Assembly: GCF_947242115.1 (NCBI RefSeq)
Contig: NC_074711.1
Span: 62,450,389 to 62,514,388 of the forward strand
Length of the DNA: 64,000 nt
Source: Biomphalaria glabrata
Taxonomy: Eukaryota > Mollusca > Gastropoda > Planorbidae
Reading direction: 5' to 3'
This document shows, piece by piece, positions 1-12,600 of this stretch. The position numbers and the translations under genes were made by a program. The notes beneath the pieces are model-generated. The model saw nothing but the letters and a program-made list of their open reading frames with translations, was not told the origin of the DNA and did no database searches. The first letter of the stretch is position 1; each line of letters opens with the position of its first letter.

Positions 1-947
1 CTCTCTCCCTTATCTCTCTGGTGTACGCTCTCTCATCTCTCTGTCTCTCCCTAATCTCTCTGGTTTACTCTCTCTCATCTCTCTGTCTCTCCCTCATCTC
101 TCTGGTGTACTCTCCCTCATCTCTCTCTCTCCCTCATCTCTCTGGTGTACTCTCTCTCATCTCTCTGTCTCTCCCTCATCTCTCTGTCTCTCCCTCATCT
201 CTCTGGTGTACTCTCTCTCATCTCTCTGTCTCTCCCTCATCTCTCTGGTGTACTCTCCCTCATCTCTCTCTCTCTCCCTCATCTCTCTGGTGTACTCTCT
301 CTCATCTCTCTCTCTCTCCCTCATCTCTCTGGTGTACTCTCTCTCATCTCTCTCTCTCTCCCTCATCTCTCTGGTGTACTCTCTCTCATCTCTCTCTCTC
401 TCCCTCATCTCTCTGGTGTACTCTCTCTCATCTCTCTGTCTCTCCCTCATCTCTCTGGTGTACTCTCCCTCATCTCTCTCTCTCTCCCTCATCTCTCTTG
501 TGTACTCTCTCTCATCTCTCTGTCTCTCCCTCATCTCTCTGGTGTACTCTCTCTCATCTCTCTGTCTCTCCCTCATCTCTCTCTCTTCCTCATCTCTCTG
601 GTGTACTCTCTCTCTCATCTCTCTGTCTCTCCCTCATCTCTCTCTCTCCCTCATCTCTCTGGTGTACTCTCCCTCATCTCTCTGTCTCTCCCTCATCTCT
701 CTGGTGTACTCTGTCTCTCATCTCTCTGGTGTACTCTCTCTCATCTCTCTGGTGTACTCTCTCTCATCTCTCTGTCTCTCCCTCATCTCTCTGGTGTACT
801 CTCTCTCATCTCTCTGTCTCTCCCTCATCTCTCTCTCCCTCATCTCTCTGGTGTACTCTCCCTCATCTCTCTCTCTCTCCCTCATCTCTCTGGTGTACTC
901 TCTCTCTCATCTCTCTGTCTCTCTCCCTCATCTCTCTGATGTACTCT
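1..947. repeat. CT-rich minisatellite, about 42-bp unit
   Basis: A near-pure C/T tract on this strand. GGTGTACTC recurs about every 42 bases between CTCATCTCTCTGTCTC blocks, with some 40-bp and roughly 61-bp spacings from unit loss or gain. It runs off the left edge. Open frames on both strands (up to 342 codons) are low-complexity LS/RE-type products of the repeat and are not genes. Confidence 0.95.
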
Positions 948-2427
948 CTCTTTTCTCGTTTAGCAACTTTTCTCTCCGTTTTTCTCTTAGTTTTTGCACA
1001 AAGCTTTTTTTTGTCTTTTCTTCAGGTTCAGAGAGTTGGTCGTTATTGAGCAGCAAGTTAGGAATTGAGATCCACTGTTATTCTAGTTTTATGTGACGGG
1101 TACATTTGAAATAAATTCCTACAAAAATGATCAGTTCTTTGTTCTGACATCCTTAATAATGATCGAATAATTAGAAAACGGTTCACATTTCTTGGAACTA
1201 ACGTAATGGCAGCATATTCTATAAATAGAAATACAAGAGAAACCACGCAGACACACTTATTTTGACTTATACACTGACATATACAAATACTCACATGTGC
1301 ACGAATTAATAAGCAATTATTGCCAGTTGTATAAAAACGTAATGAGATCTACATTATGAACTTATTATTATGAATTGTTGAATCTTTTTTTTCTTTGATT
1401 ATTTAGACAGCTTTATTCACAAGCTCATGCAGCTATTTATAGCCAGTAAAAATATCACAAAAATATCCTGATTATTAATTCCGAAGTTAGACGCACACCG
1501 GCCGATGAAAACATACTCGAAAATATCGAAAGAAAAAAATTGTTAAATATATTTTTAATGCAATGATTAGATGACAAATATAGCTGTATAAAAACACCAT
1601 AACAGTTTAAAGTCCAACATAAATGTAATGGAGTGTTGAAAAGATTTAGTTTTAAGCCTGGTTATACAGTTGGGAATAGGGGGCCTACTAACCAACTTGT
1701 GCTTTTACTGTTCTATTCAATGTAGGCAATGGTAAAGAGTGTTGATCCTACATGGCTAGATCCAGCCTAAAACCCAATACATGTCTACATCTGGGATTTC
1801 CTATATCAATACCAGTAGATATGAAAGAATAATTTTATTTACAAACTTTTGCAGTAGCGACACCCTTTGATGTTGATATCTCAAGGGCTTTTAATAATTT
1901 TCTTTTATTGTTGAAGAAATTTTATCTTTCGTAGTCTTTCACTCCTAAGCAGGAAGAAACAGTAATACTATAGTAATAAAAGGCCTACATAGTAACAAGT
2001 AACAATAGTCCCCAGAACCATTATTTTCTAAATAAATCACAAATTAATCAGTAGATTTAGGATAGGATTAGGACTACATTCCTTTGGTGGTGCTGATGAT
2101 TCAGGGTCTTAACCTTACAGAGTTCTCGTTCTTTGGATCTGTGACGAAACACACTTCTGCTTACAAGAAGATGTCGTCTATTAAATAGGCCATCATAAAA
2201 CTTCCACCATTGATTGGGTTTTTGTAGATAAGTTTGGGTAGAGCTGGAACAGACATCGGTACTGAAAAAAAACACCAGAATGATTGAGTTCACATTACAG
2301 AGAGGTACAACAGCTTGAAGTAAATAAAAACATTTGTCTGTCAATTAGTCAAAAATATTTTCATAAACAACAAAATATTCTAAAACGATGTCAGGACCAA
2401 GTGTGTAGAGAACAATTTTTAAGTCTA
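948..2427. other. AT-rich intergenic stretch
   Basis: No coding exon, RNA gene or clear repeat seen. Only short chance open frames are present, without codon structure or splice context. Confidence 0.6.
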
Positions 2428-3458
2428 CAGAAATGTTTCTCAAACTTTTACGGAGTCGCACCCCTAAATGAAAAAAAAAATTCATGCGCTCCCTCCTTAG
2501 ACAGCTGGGAGCCGAATACAGCACTGTAGACTCCCACATTATAGTCCGGGAGGGTTTTAAAAATGTAATAAGAAGGAAAAGAAATGTAAATAAATATCAT
2601 TGTATAACTCAAGTTTCCAGTTCACTTCAAAAAGCGGATATTTTAAGTTTAATGCATGTTTAGAAAAATTAGAAAAATAGAAAAATTCCTACTGGATACA
2701 TCATAATTTGTTTCCTTCCAGCAAGAGGGTCTGGGGGAAAGCTGTACACTCCCCGAGCGGGGTCTGGGGCAGAGCCCCGATGCTAAATGTTTTCCTGCGT
2801 TCTGAGCTTCATAAATTCTTTTTTTTCTTTTACTGTGCTTGCAATGTCTTTTTCTCCTAGCGCTTGTCAACTACTATTTAAGTATTAAAAAAGGGCTGGG
2901 GCGGACCGACATTGGACGATTCGAGCCTCAGGTCTTATAAATCTAATGAATAAGGAGTCACCACAGGCCAATTTTATAAGCATTCAAGGTAATCTAGCTC
3001 ACATAGGCACATCTTTGTGTTCAGAGACATCCTAGAGCTCTAGGAAGACATCTTGTCGCGGAACTTTTTCTTAATAATTCTTTTTCTTTTTCTTGCTGTT
3101 CCACAAGAAGTCGTCACCATAATGATGTACAAGAGTCTGGAGAATTTCCACCATTATATTGACACAAGAAATTTGCCAAGAATCGCGTTAGCGAAGACGT
3201 TTTGAAATGTCTTCTTCAAAGAGTTTTGAGTCGATATTTTTGCAGACACTTATCGCGAAAACGGTGTACAACCTTAGAAGATAAAACAACGACTCTTCAA
3301 ATATTTTAGTTCTATTTTATTTTAAGGTCATGATACGTGGTTAATATTCAAACATGATTTGATGAATCAAATAATAATATCTCCCTTAAAAAGCAAATTT
3401 ACTGGCTTCGCCCCCCTTTTGCGAGGGTATCGTTCCACAGGTTAAGAATCGTTGGCCT
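2428..3458. mobile_element. Degraded hAT-like element (candidate)
   Basis: The left end reads CAGAAATGTTTCTCAAAC and the right end, inverted, reads AGGCCAACGATTCTTAACC. Both resemble the GGTTCTCAAC-type ends of hAT elements. AGTCTA lies immediately outside both ends (2422-2427 and 3459-3464), which could be a decayed target duplication. No transposase seen. The interior includes a GC-rich piece near 2725-2785. Confidence 0.35.
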
Positions 3459-3560
3459 AGTCTAAACAATTTGGTTAACATCAATATCTTATACTGCAGA
3501 GATCTTAAAAAAACAAATCTTTAAATATTTTGTTCAGTGTTTGAACTTCAGTGTTTCTTC

Positions 3561-4814
3561 TTTGTTTCGAATATGTTCTCTATCTTGTCTATGTTGCTAG
3601 GTTTGTTCCGAATATGTTCTCTATCTTGTCTATGTTGCTAGGTTTGTTCCGAATATGTTCTCTATCTTGTCTATGTTGCTAGGTTTGTTCCGAATATGTT
3701 CTCTATCTTGTCTATGTTGTTAGGTTTGTTCCGAATATGTTCTCTATCTTGTCTATGTTGCTAGGTTTGTTCCGAATATGTTCTCTATCTTGTCTATGTT
3801 GCTAGGTTTGTTCCGAATATGTTCTCTATCTTGTCTATGTTGCTAGGTTTGTTCCGAATATGTTCTCTATCTTGTCTATGTTGCTAGGTTTGTTCCGAAT
3901 ATGTTCTCTATCTTGTCTATGTTGTTAGGTTTGTTCCGAATATGTTCTCTATCTTGTCTATGTTGTTAGGTTTGTTCCGAATATGTTCTCTATCTTGTCT
4001 ATGTTGCTAGGTTTGTTCCGAATATGTTCTCTATCTTGTCTATGTTGCTAGGTTTGTTCCGAATATGTTCTCTATCTTGTCTATGTTGCTAGGTTTGTTC
4101 CGAATATGTTCTCTATCTTGTCTATGTTGCTAGGTTTGTTCCGAATATGTTCTCTATCTTGTCTATGTTGTTAGGTTTGTTCCGAATATGTTCTCTATCT
4201 TGTCTATGTTGTTAGGTTTGTTCCGAATATGTTCTCTATCTTGTCTATGTTGCTAGGTTTGTTCCGAATATGTTCTCTACCTTGTCTATGTTGCTAGGTT
4301 TGTTCCGAATATGTTCTCTATCTTGTCTATGTTGCTAGGTTTGTTCCGAATATGTTCTCTATCTTGTCTATGTTGTTAGGTTTGTTCCGAATATGTTCTC
4401 TATCTTGTCTATGTTGCTAGGTTTGTTCCGAATATGTTCTCTATCTTGTCTATGTTGCTAGGTTTGTTCCGAATATGTTCTCTATCTTGTCTATGTTGCT
4501 AGGTTTGTTCCGAATATGTTCTCTATCTTGTCTATGTTGCTAGGTTTGTTCCGAATATGTTCTCTATCTTGTCTATGTTGCTAGGTTTGTTCCGAATATG
4601 TTCTCTATCTTGTCTATGTTGCTAGGTTTGTTCCGAATATGTTCTCTATCTTGTCTATGTTGCTAGGTTTGTTCCGAATATGTTCTCTATCTTGTCTATG
4701 TTGCTAGGTTTGTTCCGAATATGTTCTCTATCTTGTCTATGTTGCTAGGTTTGTTCCGAATATGTTCTCTATCTTGTCTATGTTGTTAGGTTTGTTCCGA
4801 ATATGTTCTTTATC
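3561..4814. repeat. 41-bp minisatellite, about 30 copies
   Basis: The unit starts GTTTGTTCCGAATATGTTCT and ends in GTTGCTAG. Units begin at 3601 and 4790, exactly 29 x 41 bases apart, so there is no net length change across 29 units. The main variation is C/T in GTTGCTAGG versus GTTGTTAGG. Confidence 0.97.
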
Positions 4815-4942
4815 CTTTCTGTTACTATATTTGTGTGTCTTTTCTTTGAAGTAACAAAATACAATTAAAAATTGACGGTAGGTCTGATCTTTTTTTTTTT
4901 TTTTTTTTTGAGTTTTACCTGACCAACACATAAAACAGAATA

Positions 4943-5050
4943 GACTTGAAGTGTGTTTAAATTGATAAAGACTTGAAGTGTGTTTAAATTGATAAAGACT
5001 TGAAGTGTGTTTAAATTGATAAAGACTTGAAGTGTGTTTAAATTGATAAA
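4943..5050. repeat. 27-bp tandem repeat, 4 copies
   Basis: Four consecutive units of GACTTGAAGTGTGTTTAAAT plus TGATAAA, essentially identical. Confidence 0.95.
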
Positions 5051-5601
5051 AATAATGATGACTTAAGAAAAAAAAATAATTGAAAAAAAAATAAACAAAT
5101 ACACTTTTTTTTTAAAGTGGAAAGACAACTCTGACGTATCACTTTGGTGTCTCCATGACAACGACAGGACAGCTGCGTGATTACAGTCTCAAAGTGAAAT
5201 CAAGAGATAAACAAGAAAACTACTTGACTAACAATAACAAGCCCAGCTGTAAACAACAGTTGTTTGTATAACAAAGTAACCTAATGAAACAACTTGCTAT
5301 TTTCAGAACAACATCGCACATAGTACTAATATATTCACTAACAGGTAAATTAATTCACAAGTTTGAGAGAATAATACTACAGCTATGTTTGAAGCAAAGC
5401 GTGCAGCATTTCACAAATAATACTAAACAACAACAAACATACAAACTTTAAATCTCTTAATTTAAAAGTACATTTGATGTAAGCTCACATTTGATATAAC
5501 ACATATGTGAGTGAATTAAGGCTTGTAAACCTTTTTTTTTTTGTTAATGTCGTAAGATTGTGCACAGAAAGTCTCAAATCTAAAATGTGTTTATTGTAAT
5601 T
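5051..5601. other. AT-rich non-coding stretch
   Basis: No gene or repeat structure recognised beyond poly-A/T runs. Confidence 0.55.
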
Positions 5602-5863
5602 CAGGACTGCCCTTAAGCATAGGCAAACTAGGCAGCTGCTTCGGGTCCCCGATAGGTGGGAGCCGCGCACAAGACCAAAAACAATTGTTAAAAGATAAGA
5701 AATAACGAAACTTAGGCCCCGTGTGGGAGCACACTAGGTTTTAAATCAATTGAGTAATTGTATTCATTTTTTTTTTGCTGATTATTTATTATTTTCTATT
5801 TCATTTAGGTCCACCAAAGTCACTTTGTCTAGGGATGACTCCAATTATCTAAGGCCGGCCCTG
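5602..5863. mobile_element. hAT-type MITE, 262 bp (candidate)
   Basis: The ends CAGGACTGCCCTTA and TAAGGCCGGCCCTG are imperfect inverted repeats of the CAGGGCCGG type shared with the copies at 6932, 16864 and 38431. Flanking ATTGTAAT and ATTGTATG may be a diverged 8-bp target duplication. No coding capacity. Confidence 0.5.
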
Positions 5864-6201
5864 ATTGTATGATGTAAACGTCATTATATTAATATTATCT
5901 GTTTGTACGTGAAGTTTATACCATGTCCAGAAATTACAAAAACGTGGACCACAAATTAATGAGGAAATTACTGTTACTGTGGATGTCAGAATGGGTCTAC
6001 AGATGTATTTTAAATTATAAAGTCCTGGGATATAAAAGTATTTTAAGTTTCTATGTCTTGGAATATAAAGGTATTTTAAATCAATATACCGGAATAGGAA
6101 AGTATACTATATAAACTCTTTCTTATTACATGTTAGAAAAATAAAGTTTAGTATCACAGTAGAAAAGAAACATTTGATAATTTTATTTGGTAATTGCAGA
6201 G
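5864..6201. other. Non-coding spacer
   Basis: AT-rich sequence with no recognised feature. The 63-codon open frame at 5923-6114 lacks any coding signature. Confidence 0.5.
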
Positions 6202-6799
6202 GGTTTAGTCAGTGGCGTAACTAAGGGGGGGGGATGGGGGGGGGAGAATTTTAAAATCCCCCCGGGCCCCCACCTAGGGGGGGCCCCCAAATGGGTGTCC
6301 GAAATTTATTGTAAATACATAAATTAATATTTTTGATTGACAAATAGTGTCAACGGGTGTCTTTTTTTTTCAACATTTATGGATTAAATTTATCACAAAG
6401 ACTAAACTTAGATCTAGGTCTATCAGTACGTTGACTTTGTTGACATTTAAAAAAAAAAATTTTCCACAGAGATCAAAGTTTTTTTTAAAGTTGGTTTTAC
6501 ATTTTAAACTTTGTTGCCACGAATAAAACTGCATGATATTCAGCGAATTCCAGGTATCTTGTTACCTTTACTAATAATAGATCTAAATGGCGAGTATTTT
6601 ATGGCTACACACTAATTAACCTGAAATCAAAATTTACAGAATCGAGTATAACAGATCCAAAAGTTATTCTTAATAATGCTAGAATAGTACATTATTCGGG
6701 TTTGGCGTCTATAATTTCAGAATTAAACTTCACACTCGAGTTATTACCCCTCTATTCATCTTTCCTCAATCCAATGGAAACTCTATTTTTATTTCCATC

Positions 6800-7967
6800 T
6801 AATCCTTTTGCTTTCGCACAAAACATAAACAACAAACAATGATGTAATATCATATAATATTAGCACATCATTCCTTTTGAAGTTATTATCACACCCTTCC
6901 TTTTAAAGTTCTTAAAAGTGATATCTACTAGCAGGGCCGCCCTAGCATTTGCGGGGCCCTATGCGAAACGGATCGCGCGGGGCCTAGTCTGGGTAGGGAT
7001 GAGCATAATGTCAAAATTATTTTTTTAAATTAGAAAATAGGCCTACTTTCGTCTTTGCAATAAATTTTTATCAAATGAAAGCTCGCAATGCCACTTTTTA
7101 TTTATAGGCACCCCAAAATTTCAATTTCGTCTATTCTTCAGGAGATTTGAATAAATTCAAAAAAAGCTCAGGACTTTATCGTATATTTTGCCTTTCATGA
7201 GATTTCCTGGAGGCCCTGGAAAATCAGGAGGTCACGAAAACCCTGTTATTTTATATACATTATAATAGTTTAATTTAATAATGTACACTTAGAATTAGCG
7301 CGGGGCCTATGAAAGCGCGGGGCCCACTGCCACCGCATAGGCTGCAGTGGCCTAAGGCCGGCCCTGTCTACTAGGAACTTTAACAATTCGTCCACTTCTG
7401 GTTGTCTTGACTGGCACAACAAGTTCTCTAGACGTTGGTCTATAACTGTTTCGTTTGTTCCAACAGTTTGCAGTTCATTGTCTCCATCGGTATCATAGTA
7501 CTCACAGATGTCTTCATCGAAACTCTTATTCAAAAAGCTTTGATTTCTTCTGTATGTTTTTCCGTTTGTCTTTATGATGTAAGATCTGGGTGCTGAATGT
7601 TTTTTTATGACAACTGCTTTCTGCCATGTTTGACCTAGACGAACTCTCCGACAGAATAATCTTTAGGTAGTCTTGCTTTTGCATTGTATTTCACTTTGCT
7701 TTTCATCTGTCATTCGTTGAGTAATGTCTCTACATTTTCAGCTACCGATGGTTTCAATAGTTTGGGATCAGTTGGAATGATGTCCCTGAGTCTTCTACTC
7801 GTCAGCAGTTGTGATGGTGAATACGGCAGTCCACTTATCGGAGTATTTCTATACTCGAGCATAACGAGATATGGATCTTTCCCACTTTTGTATGCTCTGA
7901 ATCCTTTTGCTTGCGCACAAAATATAAACAACCAACAATGACGTAATACCATTATAATATTAGCACA
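6800..7967 (-). mobile_element. Broken Ty3/Gypsy-type LTR retrotransposon fossil
   Basis: The minus strand carries the end of a Ty3/Gypsy pol (integrase C-terminal region). Conserved words include DPYLVMLEYRNTPI, GLPYSPSQLL and SRRLRDIIPT, at about 7740-7880. A purine-rich tract at 6894-6904 abuts a TGTGATAA start, as at a 3' LTR. Two related LTR-like stretches are present (about 6805-6893 and 7903-7967). Only a small fraction of a full element remains; it is clearly broken, with several breaks and a nested MITE. The lower boundary is uncertain. It lies inside the hAT at 6210-9022, so it is younger than that hAT and older than the MITE. Confidence 0.8.
6932..7366. mobile_element. hAT-type MITE, 435 bp, with 8-bp target duplication
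   Basis: It starts CAGGGCCGCCCTAG and ends AAGGCCGGCCCTG, with a perfect 8-bp duplication TCTACTAG outside both ends (6924-6931 and 7367-7374). The near-terminal words GGGGCCCTATGCG and CCGCATAGGCTGCAG are shared with the copies at 16864 and 38431. Non-coding. It sits within the Gypsy fossil. Confidence 0.9.
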
Positions 7968-7984
7968 GAATCTTCTTCATGCAG

Positions 7985-8815
7985 TGGAAAATTAAGAATT
8001 TTTTGCCTATCTTGAATTCTGGTCAAAGCTCTTGCGCCCAATTAATATAGTTCAGAAGAAACTACAAAAGTCTGGACTGCATATACGGGAAGCTGCTAAA
8101 GAAATTAGTACCCTTTCATGCTTTCTGCAAAATGATATGAAACTGACAAAAAAACAATCCATCGAATAAGCAAAAGAAGGTAGTGAATACTATGGATTCC
8201 CTGTAATCAAAACAACCAGAAGAAAGAAAAGTGTTGATGGGAAGTTGAGTTCTAATGTAGGACTGTCAATAGAACTGCAATTCAAACGTGTTGCGACAGA
8301 AGTGCTGGACAGATTTCATATGGAGATGAAGAGCAGATTTCAGAGGTTGGAAAGAAAATGGATACCTTTGGGTTTCTTCTTGAACCAAGACACCTGTTAG
8401 ATGAAGACCCGCTTATGACAAACTTTGCTACTTTTCCTGTTTGTATGATGAAATAAATGGCAAATCGCTTTTTCAATGATGTCATTGATGCACGAGCACT
8501 TTTCATCAACAAACCAGTAATACAACCACCAATAGACATATTGAGGAAACAGGCTTCATATGGTAATTACGTGTGCTCAAACTTTGCAACCTCCTCCGAA
8601 TACTGCTAACTCAGGCCACTTCCTTTACGTCATGTGAGAGATCATTCTCAAAGCTCAAGTTCATCAAAAGCTATCTCAGGGACACAATGACACATGGCTT
8701 TAATGTCAGTGAAGTCACAAATACTAGAAAGTATCGATGTAGTTGATATTATAGATGTCTTTGCTGCACAGAGTGCACGACGTGAAGCGATATCAATTTA
8801 GATTTGTCACTTGTG
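7985..8815 (+). pseudogene. hAT transposase remnant, C-terminal half
   Basis: Conceptual plus-strand translation gives hAT transposase pieces of the ZMYM1/DUF4371-like group. A segment reading LRPIN and REAAKEI comes first. Next is EVLDRFHMEMKSRF with GFFLN, matching the equivalent region of the copy at 27956-30880. Last is the C-terminal dimerisation signature SCERSFSKLKFIKSYLR near 8635-8690. The frame has several in-frame stops and shifts and no N-terminal half, so it is dead. Confidence 0.8.
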
Positions 8816-9184
8816 CATTATTTAACTAATAAACAACGGTATAATTCATTAAAAGAGTCTTGATTCCTTTTTGTTAAGTTTACTGATATACTGAACCAAT
8901 TGGATTTGGGGCGTATATATTTTTGCGTACATTATCCCATGTCATATGTCGAATGTCAAAATGTAAGGGGCCCCCAAAGAGGTCAATCCCCCCGGGCCCC
9001 CAAATCCCTAGTTACGCCCCTGGGTTTAGTTAGCAGACTACCCGGTAATTCTGCTTTTATATTTCCAATATAGACATGGATGAAGGCACTCCGCTTCCTG
9101 AAGGCATGCGTCTGAAATAGCCTCTGACAACCAGTCCAACGACTGGCTTCACGTGTGACTCAGATATTAGTAAAACTGTTCTCA

Positions 9185-9412
9185 CTAACAGGAGAAGGGG
9201 GAAAGGCGAGTAACTGCTACACCCTGGCAGAACCTGCGACGCCGCTGACCCCAAACTATATCGGCACTGCCGTTCCTTTGAATACATCGGCGGCGTGGAG
9301 AGGAAGGAACTGCTGTGTGGGCGACATCGTTCCGACCTTAGCTAATGCTCTGACATTCATCTCATTTCCATGAGATGATCCATAGTCACCTCGCTCTGAC
9401 TGAAGGAGGCCA
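9185..9412 (-). mobile_element. SINE-like dispersed repeat, copy 1
   Basis: Read on the minus strand from 9412, it starts GGCCTCCTTCAGTC and shares long words with the copy at 28066-28381: GTCGGAACGATGTCGCC, ACACAGCAGTTCC, AGTTTGGGGTCAG against AGTTTGGGATCAG, and a CTTCTCCTGT 3' end. No reading frame is conserved between copies. The class is inferred from length and from the second copy's target duplication; I do not recognise the family. Confidence 0.65.
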
Positions 9413-9577
9413 CAGTATACACGTAATGCTCTATCATTTATTTGTTTCTGTATTTATGTTTTGATGTTTTGATCTCAAAGTTGTGCATTATCCCAGGAAC
9501 ACAATCTCATTTCTGAACTTATAAAGTGGGTCGTTAAAAAAATTGTGGGATTATTATTATCTCTGAATCAAAATGTT

Positions 9578-9583
9578 TTTATT
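9578..9583 (-). promoter_or_regulatory. Possible polyadenylation signal of the EGF gene
   Basis: AATAAA on the minus strand, 40 bases beyond the possible TGA stop at 9623. It supports the short four-exon model but could be chance in AT-rich DNA. Confidence 0.4.
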
Positions 9584-9622
9584 GTATGTCGTCTGCGGCC
9601 TGTGAAAGAAAAGTTAATTGTA

Positions 9623-12600
9623 TCACTGACCTTCACACTTCCCATACAAAAGTATGTATCCAGTTACACAGCCGCTGCAGACGTAATCCCCAGGAGTATT
9701 AAAGCACAATCCTGGAGTACAGCCAGTATTAGCTGTTAGACACTCATCCACGTCTGAAACAGTACATCAAACCTCTGGGTGATTGACTTTGATTGACAAA
9801 GTAATTACTTTAAATGACTCAGTAATTGACTTTGAATGATTTAGTAATGAACTTTGATAGACTAAGTAATTGACTTTTATTGACTCAGTATTTGGCATTG
9901 ATTTACTTTGTGTGTGAGTGTAAATTTCACAATCACTTCCCTTTATAACTTCTTATAAAAACGTGTTCCCTGTAATGAATTCACCAATGGCTACATGGAT
10001 GTTCTACTTACCATCACATATGTTCGGATTGGCTACATTCGGTGTGTAGCCAGGGTAACACGAGCACGAAAACTGACCATTCTGTGGCTGGGGTAGACAG
10101 ATCCCGTTAGAACATTGCTGGTCAGGTGAACCCGGCATTAAGTTGCATTGCGGGATAGCTGAAAAATATCGTTAGTCGAGTTGGCTTAATTGAAAATGGG
10201 GGGGGGGTGGGGGAGGGGCGCCAGGGATTAACGAGAATATATTTATATACACACACCGAGCGCTTTATCGCTCACAGTAACGCAGTAAATATTAACTTCA
10301 TATTGAAAGGAATAAAGTTACCAAATAATAAATATGTGATACAACTATATAAAAGATGGCTGTGTGGTGGGGTTTGCGCTCTGGACTGTCTTTCGATTGT
10401 CTCAATGGTTCCGGGTTTGAACTCTGCCCGATCTCATGCCGTCCCGAGGTTTGTGCTAATTATCTTCGAATCTTAAAGAACATCCGAAACATGAAAAAAA
10501 AAATAAAAGGAAGTCAAGTCTTTGATAAAAAAAATGCCCACTTTTTATTCGCCAGTGAATATTAATTTCAGTTTTTTGACAAAGTTATATCCCTTTTAAT
10601 ATGGCGTTTGACTGACAGAGTGTTTAAATATTAAAGGGGGGAAATCCTTCAATTAATCTCCTCAAACGTCATTGTCACAAGGTCAGTGTGTCCTGACCTG
10701 CCATACGAGAAGAGGATGATCTACATAAGATCTATTGTGTGATTGAAAAATATTCACTCATCAATGGTAAGGCGTCAAGTATATAGTTAATAAATATTTT
10801 TTTTTTTTGGCCTTGGAATTGTCATCACTATGTTTTTGGTGAATGTCATGCTATTTAAACATAGTGAATGACACGAGTCAGGTTATACATTCTGTTTTAC
10901 TTTAACTTTTTATGTTTCAGGAAAGACAACTTCAGACAATATACAGCGTAAGTTGTTTTTTTTTTTTTTTTTTAAATTGAGCTACTGATGAGACGACTGA
11001 CCAGAAAGGAAGTTTTAGTGCATGTAGCCACTCAAACAATTTCAGTGCATGTAGCCACTCAAACAATTTCAGTGCATGTAGCCACTCAAACAGTTTCAGT
11101 GCATGTAACCACTCAAACAGTTTCAGTGCATGTAGCCACTCAAACAGTTTCAGTGCATGTAGCCACTCAAACAGTTTCAGTGCATGTAGCCACTCAAACA
11201 GTTTCAGTGCAAGTAGCCACTCAAACAGTTTCAGTGCATGTAGCCACTCAAACAGTTTCAGTGCAAGTAGCCACTCAAACAGTTTCAGTGCATGTAGCCA
11301 CTCAAACAGTTTCAGTGCATGTAGCCACTCAAATAGAAACAAAACAAAAACTGTTAGATCTAAAAAGTTATAAATCAGAGAGAGAGGACGAAAACTAGAG
11401 AGAGAAAGAGAGAAAGAAAATGAGTCTAAGTGAGCAAGAGAGTGAGAAAGAAGGAGAGTGAAAGAGAGGAGAGACAGTGAGAGAGCGGGAGAGAGAAAGG
11501 GAAAAAAGAGAGACGGAGAGAGAAGGAGTGAGAGTAAAAGAGAGAGGGGAGAAGTAAAGAGAAGGAAACAATACACGTGAGTATAGTGACACGTAAACTT
11601 TTTGTTTCAACCAAGTTTCGCAAGTTTCAATCTCCGTGTGACTGTCTTAGAACTTCTTCCTGACGTCTCACTCCTCTCTTTCTCTATCTCCATGTGACTG
11701 TCTTAGAACTTCTTCCTGACATCTCACTCCTCTCTTTCTCTATCTCCATGTGACTGTCTTAGAACTTCTTCCTGACGTCTCACTCCTCTCTCTCTCTATC
11801 TCCATGTGACTGTCTTAGAACTTCTTCCTGACATCTCACTCCTCTCTCTCTCTATCTCCATGTGACTGTCTTAGAACTTCTTCCTGACGTCTCACTCCTC
11901 TCTCTCTCTATCTCCATGTGACTGTCTTAGAACTTCTTCCTGACGTCTCACTCCTCTCTCTCTCTATCTCCATGTGACTGTCTTAGAACTTCTTCCTGAC
12001 GTCTCACTCCTCTCTCTCTCTATCTCCGTGTGACTGTCTTAGAACTTCTTCCTGACGTCTCACTCCTCTCTCTCTCTATCTCTCTAAATTCTCATTTTCC
12101 GCATCCTCCTTTCTGTCTCTCATACTCTTATAAAAAATTCTCCTTAGATCAAGACTTAACAAAAAATAAAATTGAGAAAAAACTACTCACGATTACAGAG
12201 AAGTGGATTGATAGGGTCAAGGATAAATCCAGGATTACAGGTGCAGCTTTGGTTTTGACAGGCTCCATTGATACAGACGTTTGTCACCTGATCACACGGT
12301 CCTGGTTAGTTGTTTGCATAGAAAAAAATCAATTATTATCTATGTGTCAGACTTACATTCTGAAGAAACAAACAAAAACACAACCCTTGGTGTTCATACA
12401 AGTTTAATTTGTCCCGCTGAAAAGCCCCAGAATTATTTTGTATTATTATATCAACTGCATTACGCAATGTGTACTTATGTATTTCTCTTCTCTTGGTAAG
12501 TTCTATATTTTAAATCAGAAGAGAACATGTTTCTATATACAGTTTGAACTTTCTTGAAGCTATGCATCAACATTTCATGTTCATATTTGAATTTGAATGA

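Larger units (their letters stand above)
6210..9022 (+). mobile_element. hAT transposon copy 1, with nested insertions
   Basis: Terminal inverted repeats CAGTGGCGTAACTA and TAGTTACGCCCCTG are flanked by a perfect 8-bp target duplication GGTTTAGT (6202-6209 and 9023-9030), the hAT hallmark. The G/C-rich subterminal sequence matches that of the element at 27956-30880, so both belong to one family. The 3' half of a transposase lies on the plus strand at about 7985-8815. The N-terminal half is not found; in its place is a Ty3/Gypsy fossil which itself contains a MITE. Non-functional. Confidence 0.9.

Noticed and set aside
21-1096. Open frames of 264-342 codons (LSLPHLSGV type) and a minus-strand RERDE frame
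   Set aside because: Pure products of the 42-bp CT-rich repeat; no start context, no splice sites, and frames on both strands.
10932-11576. 214-codon minus frame (FEWLHALKL) and 136-codon plus frame (HVATQTVSV)
   Set aside because: 27-bp repeat within an intron of the EGF gene; the period is a multiple of three.
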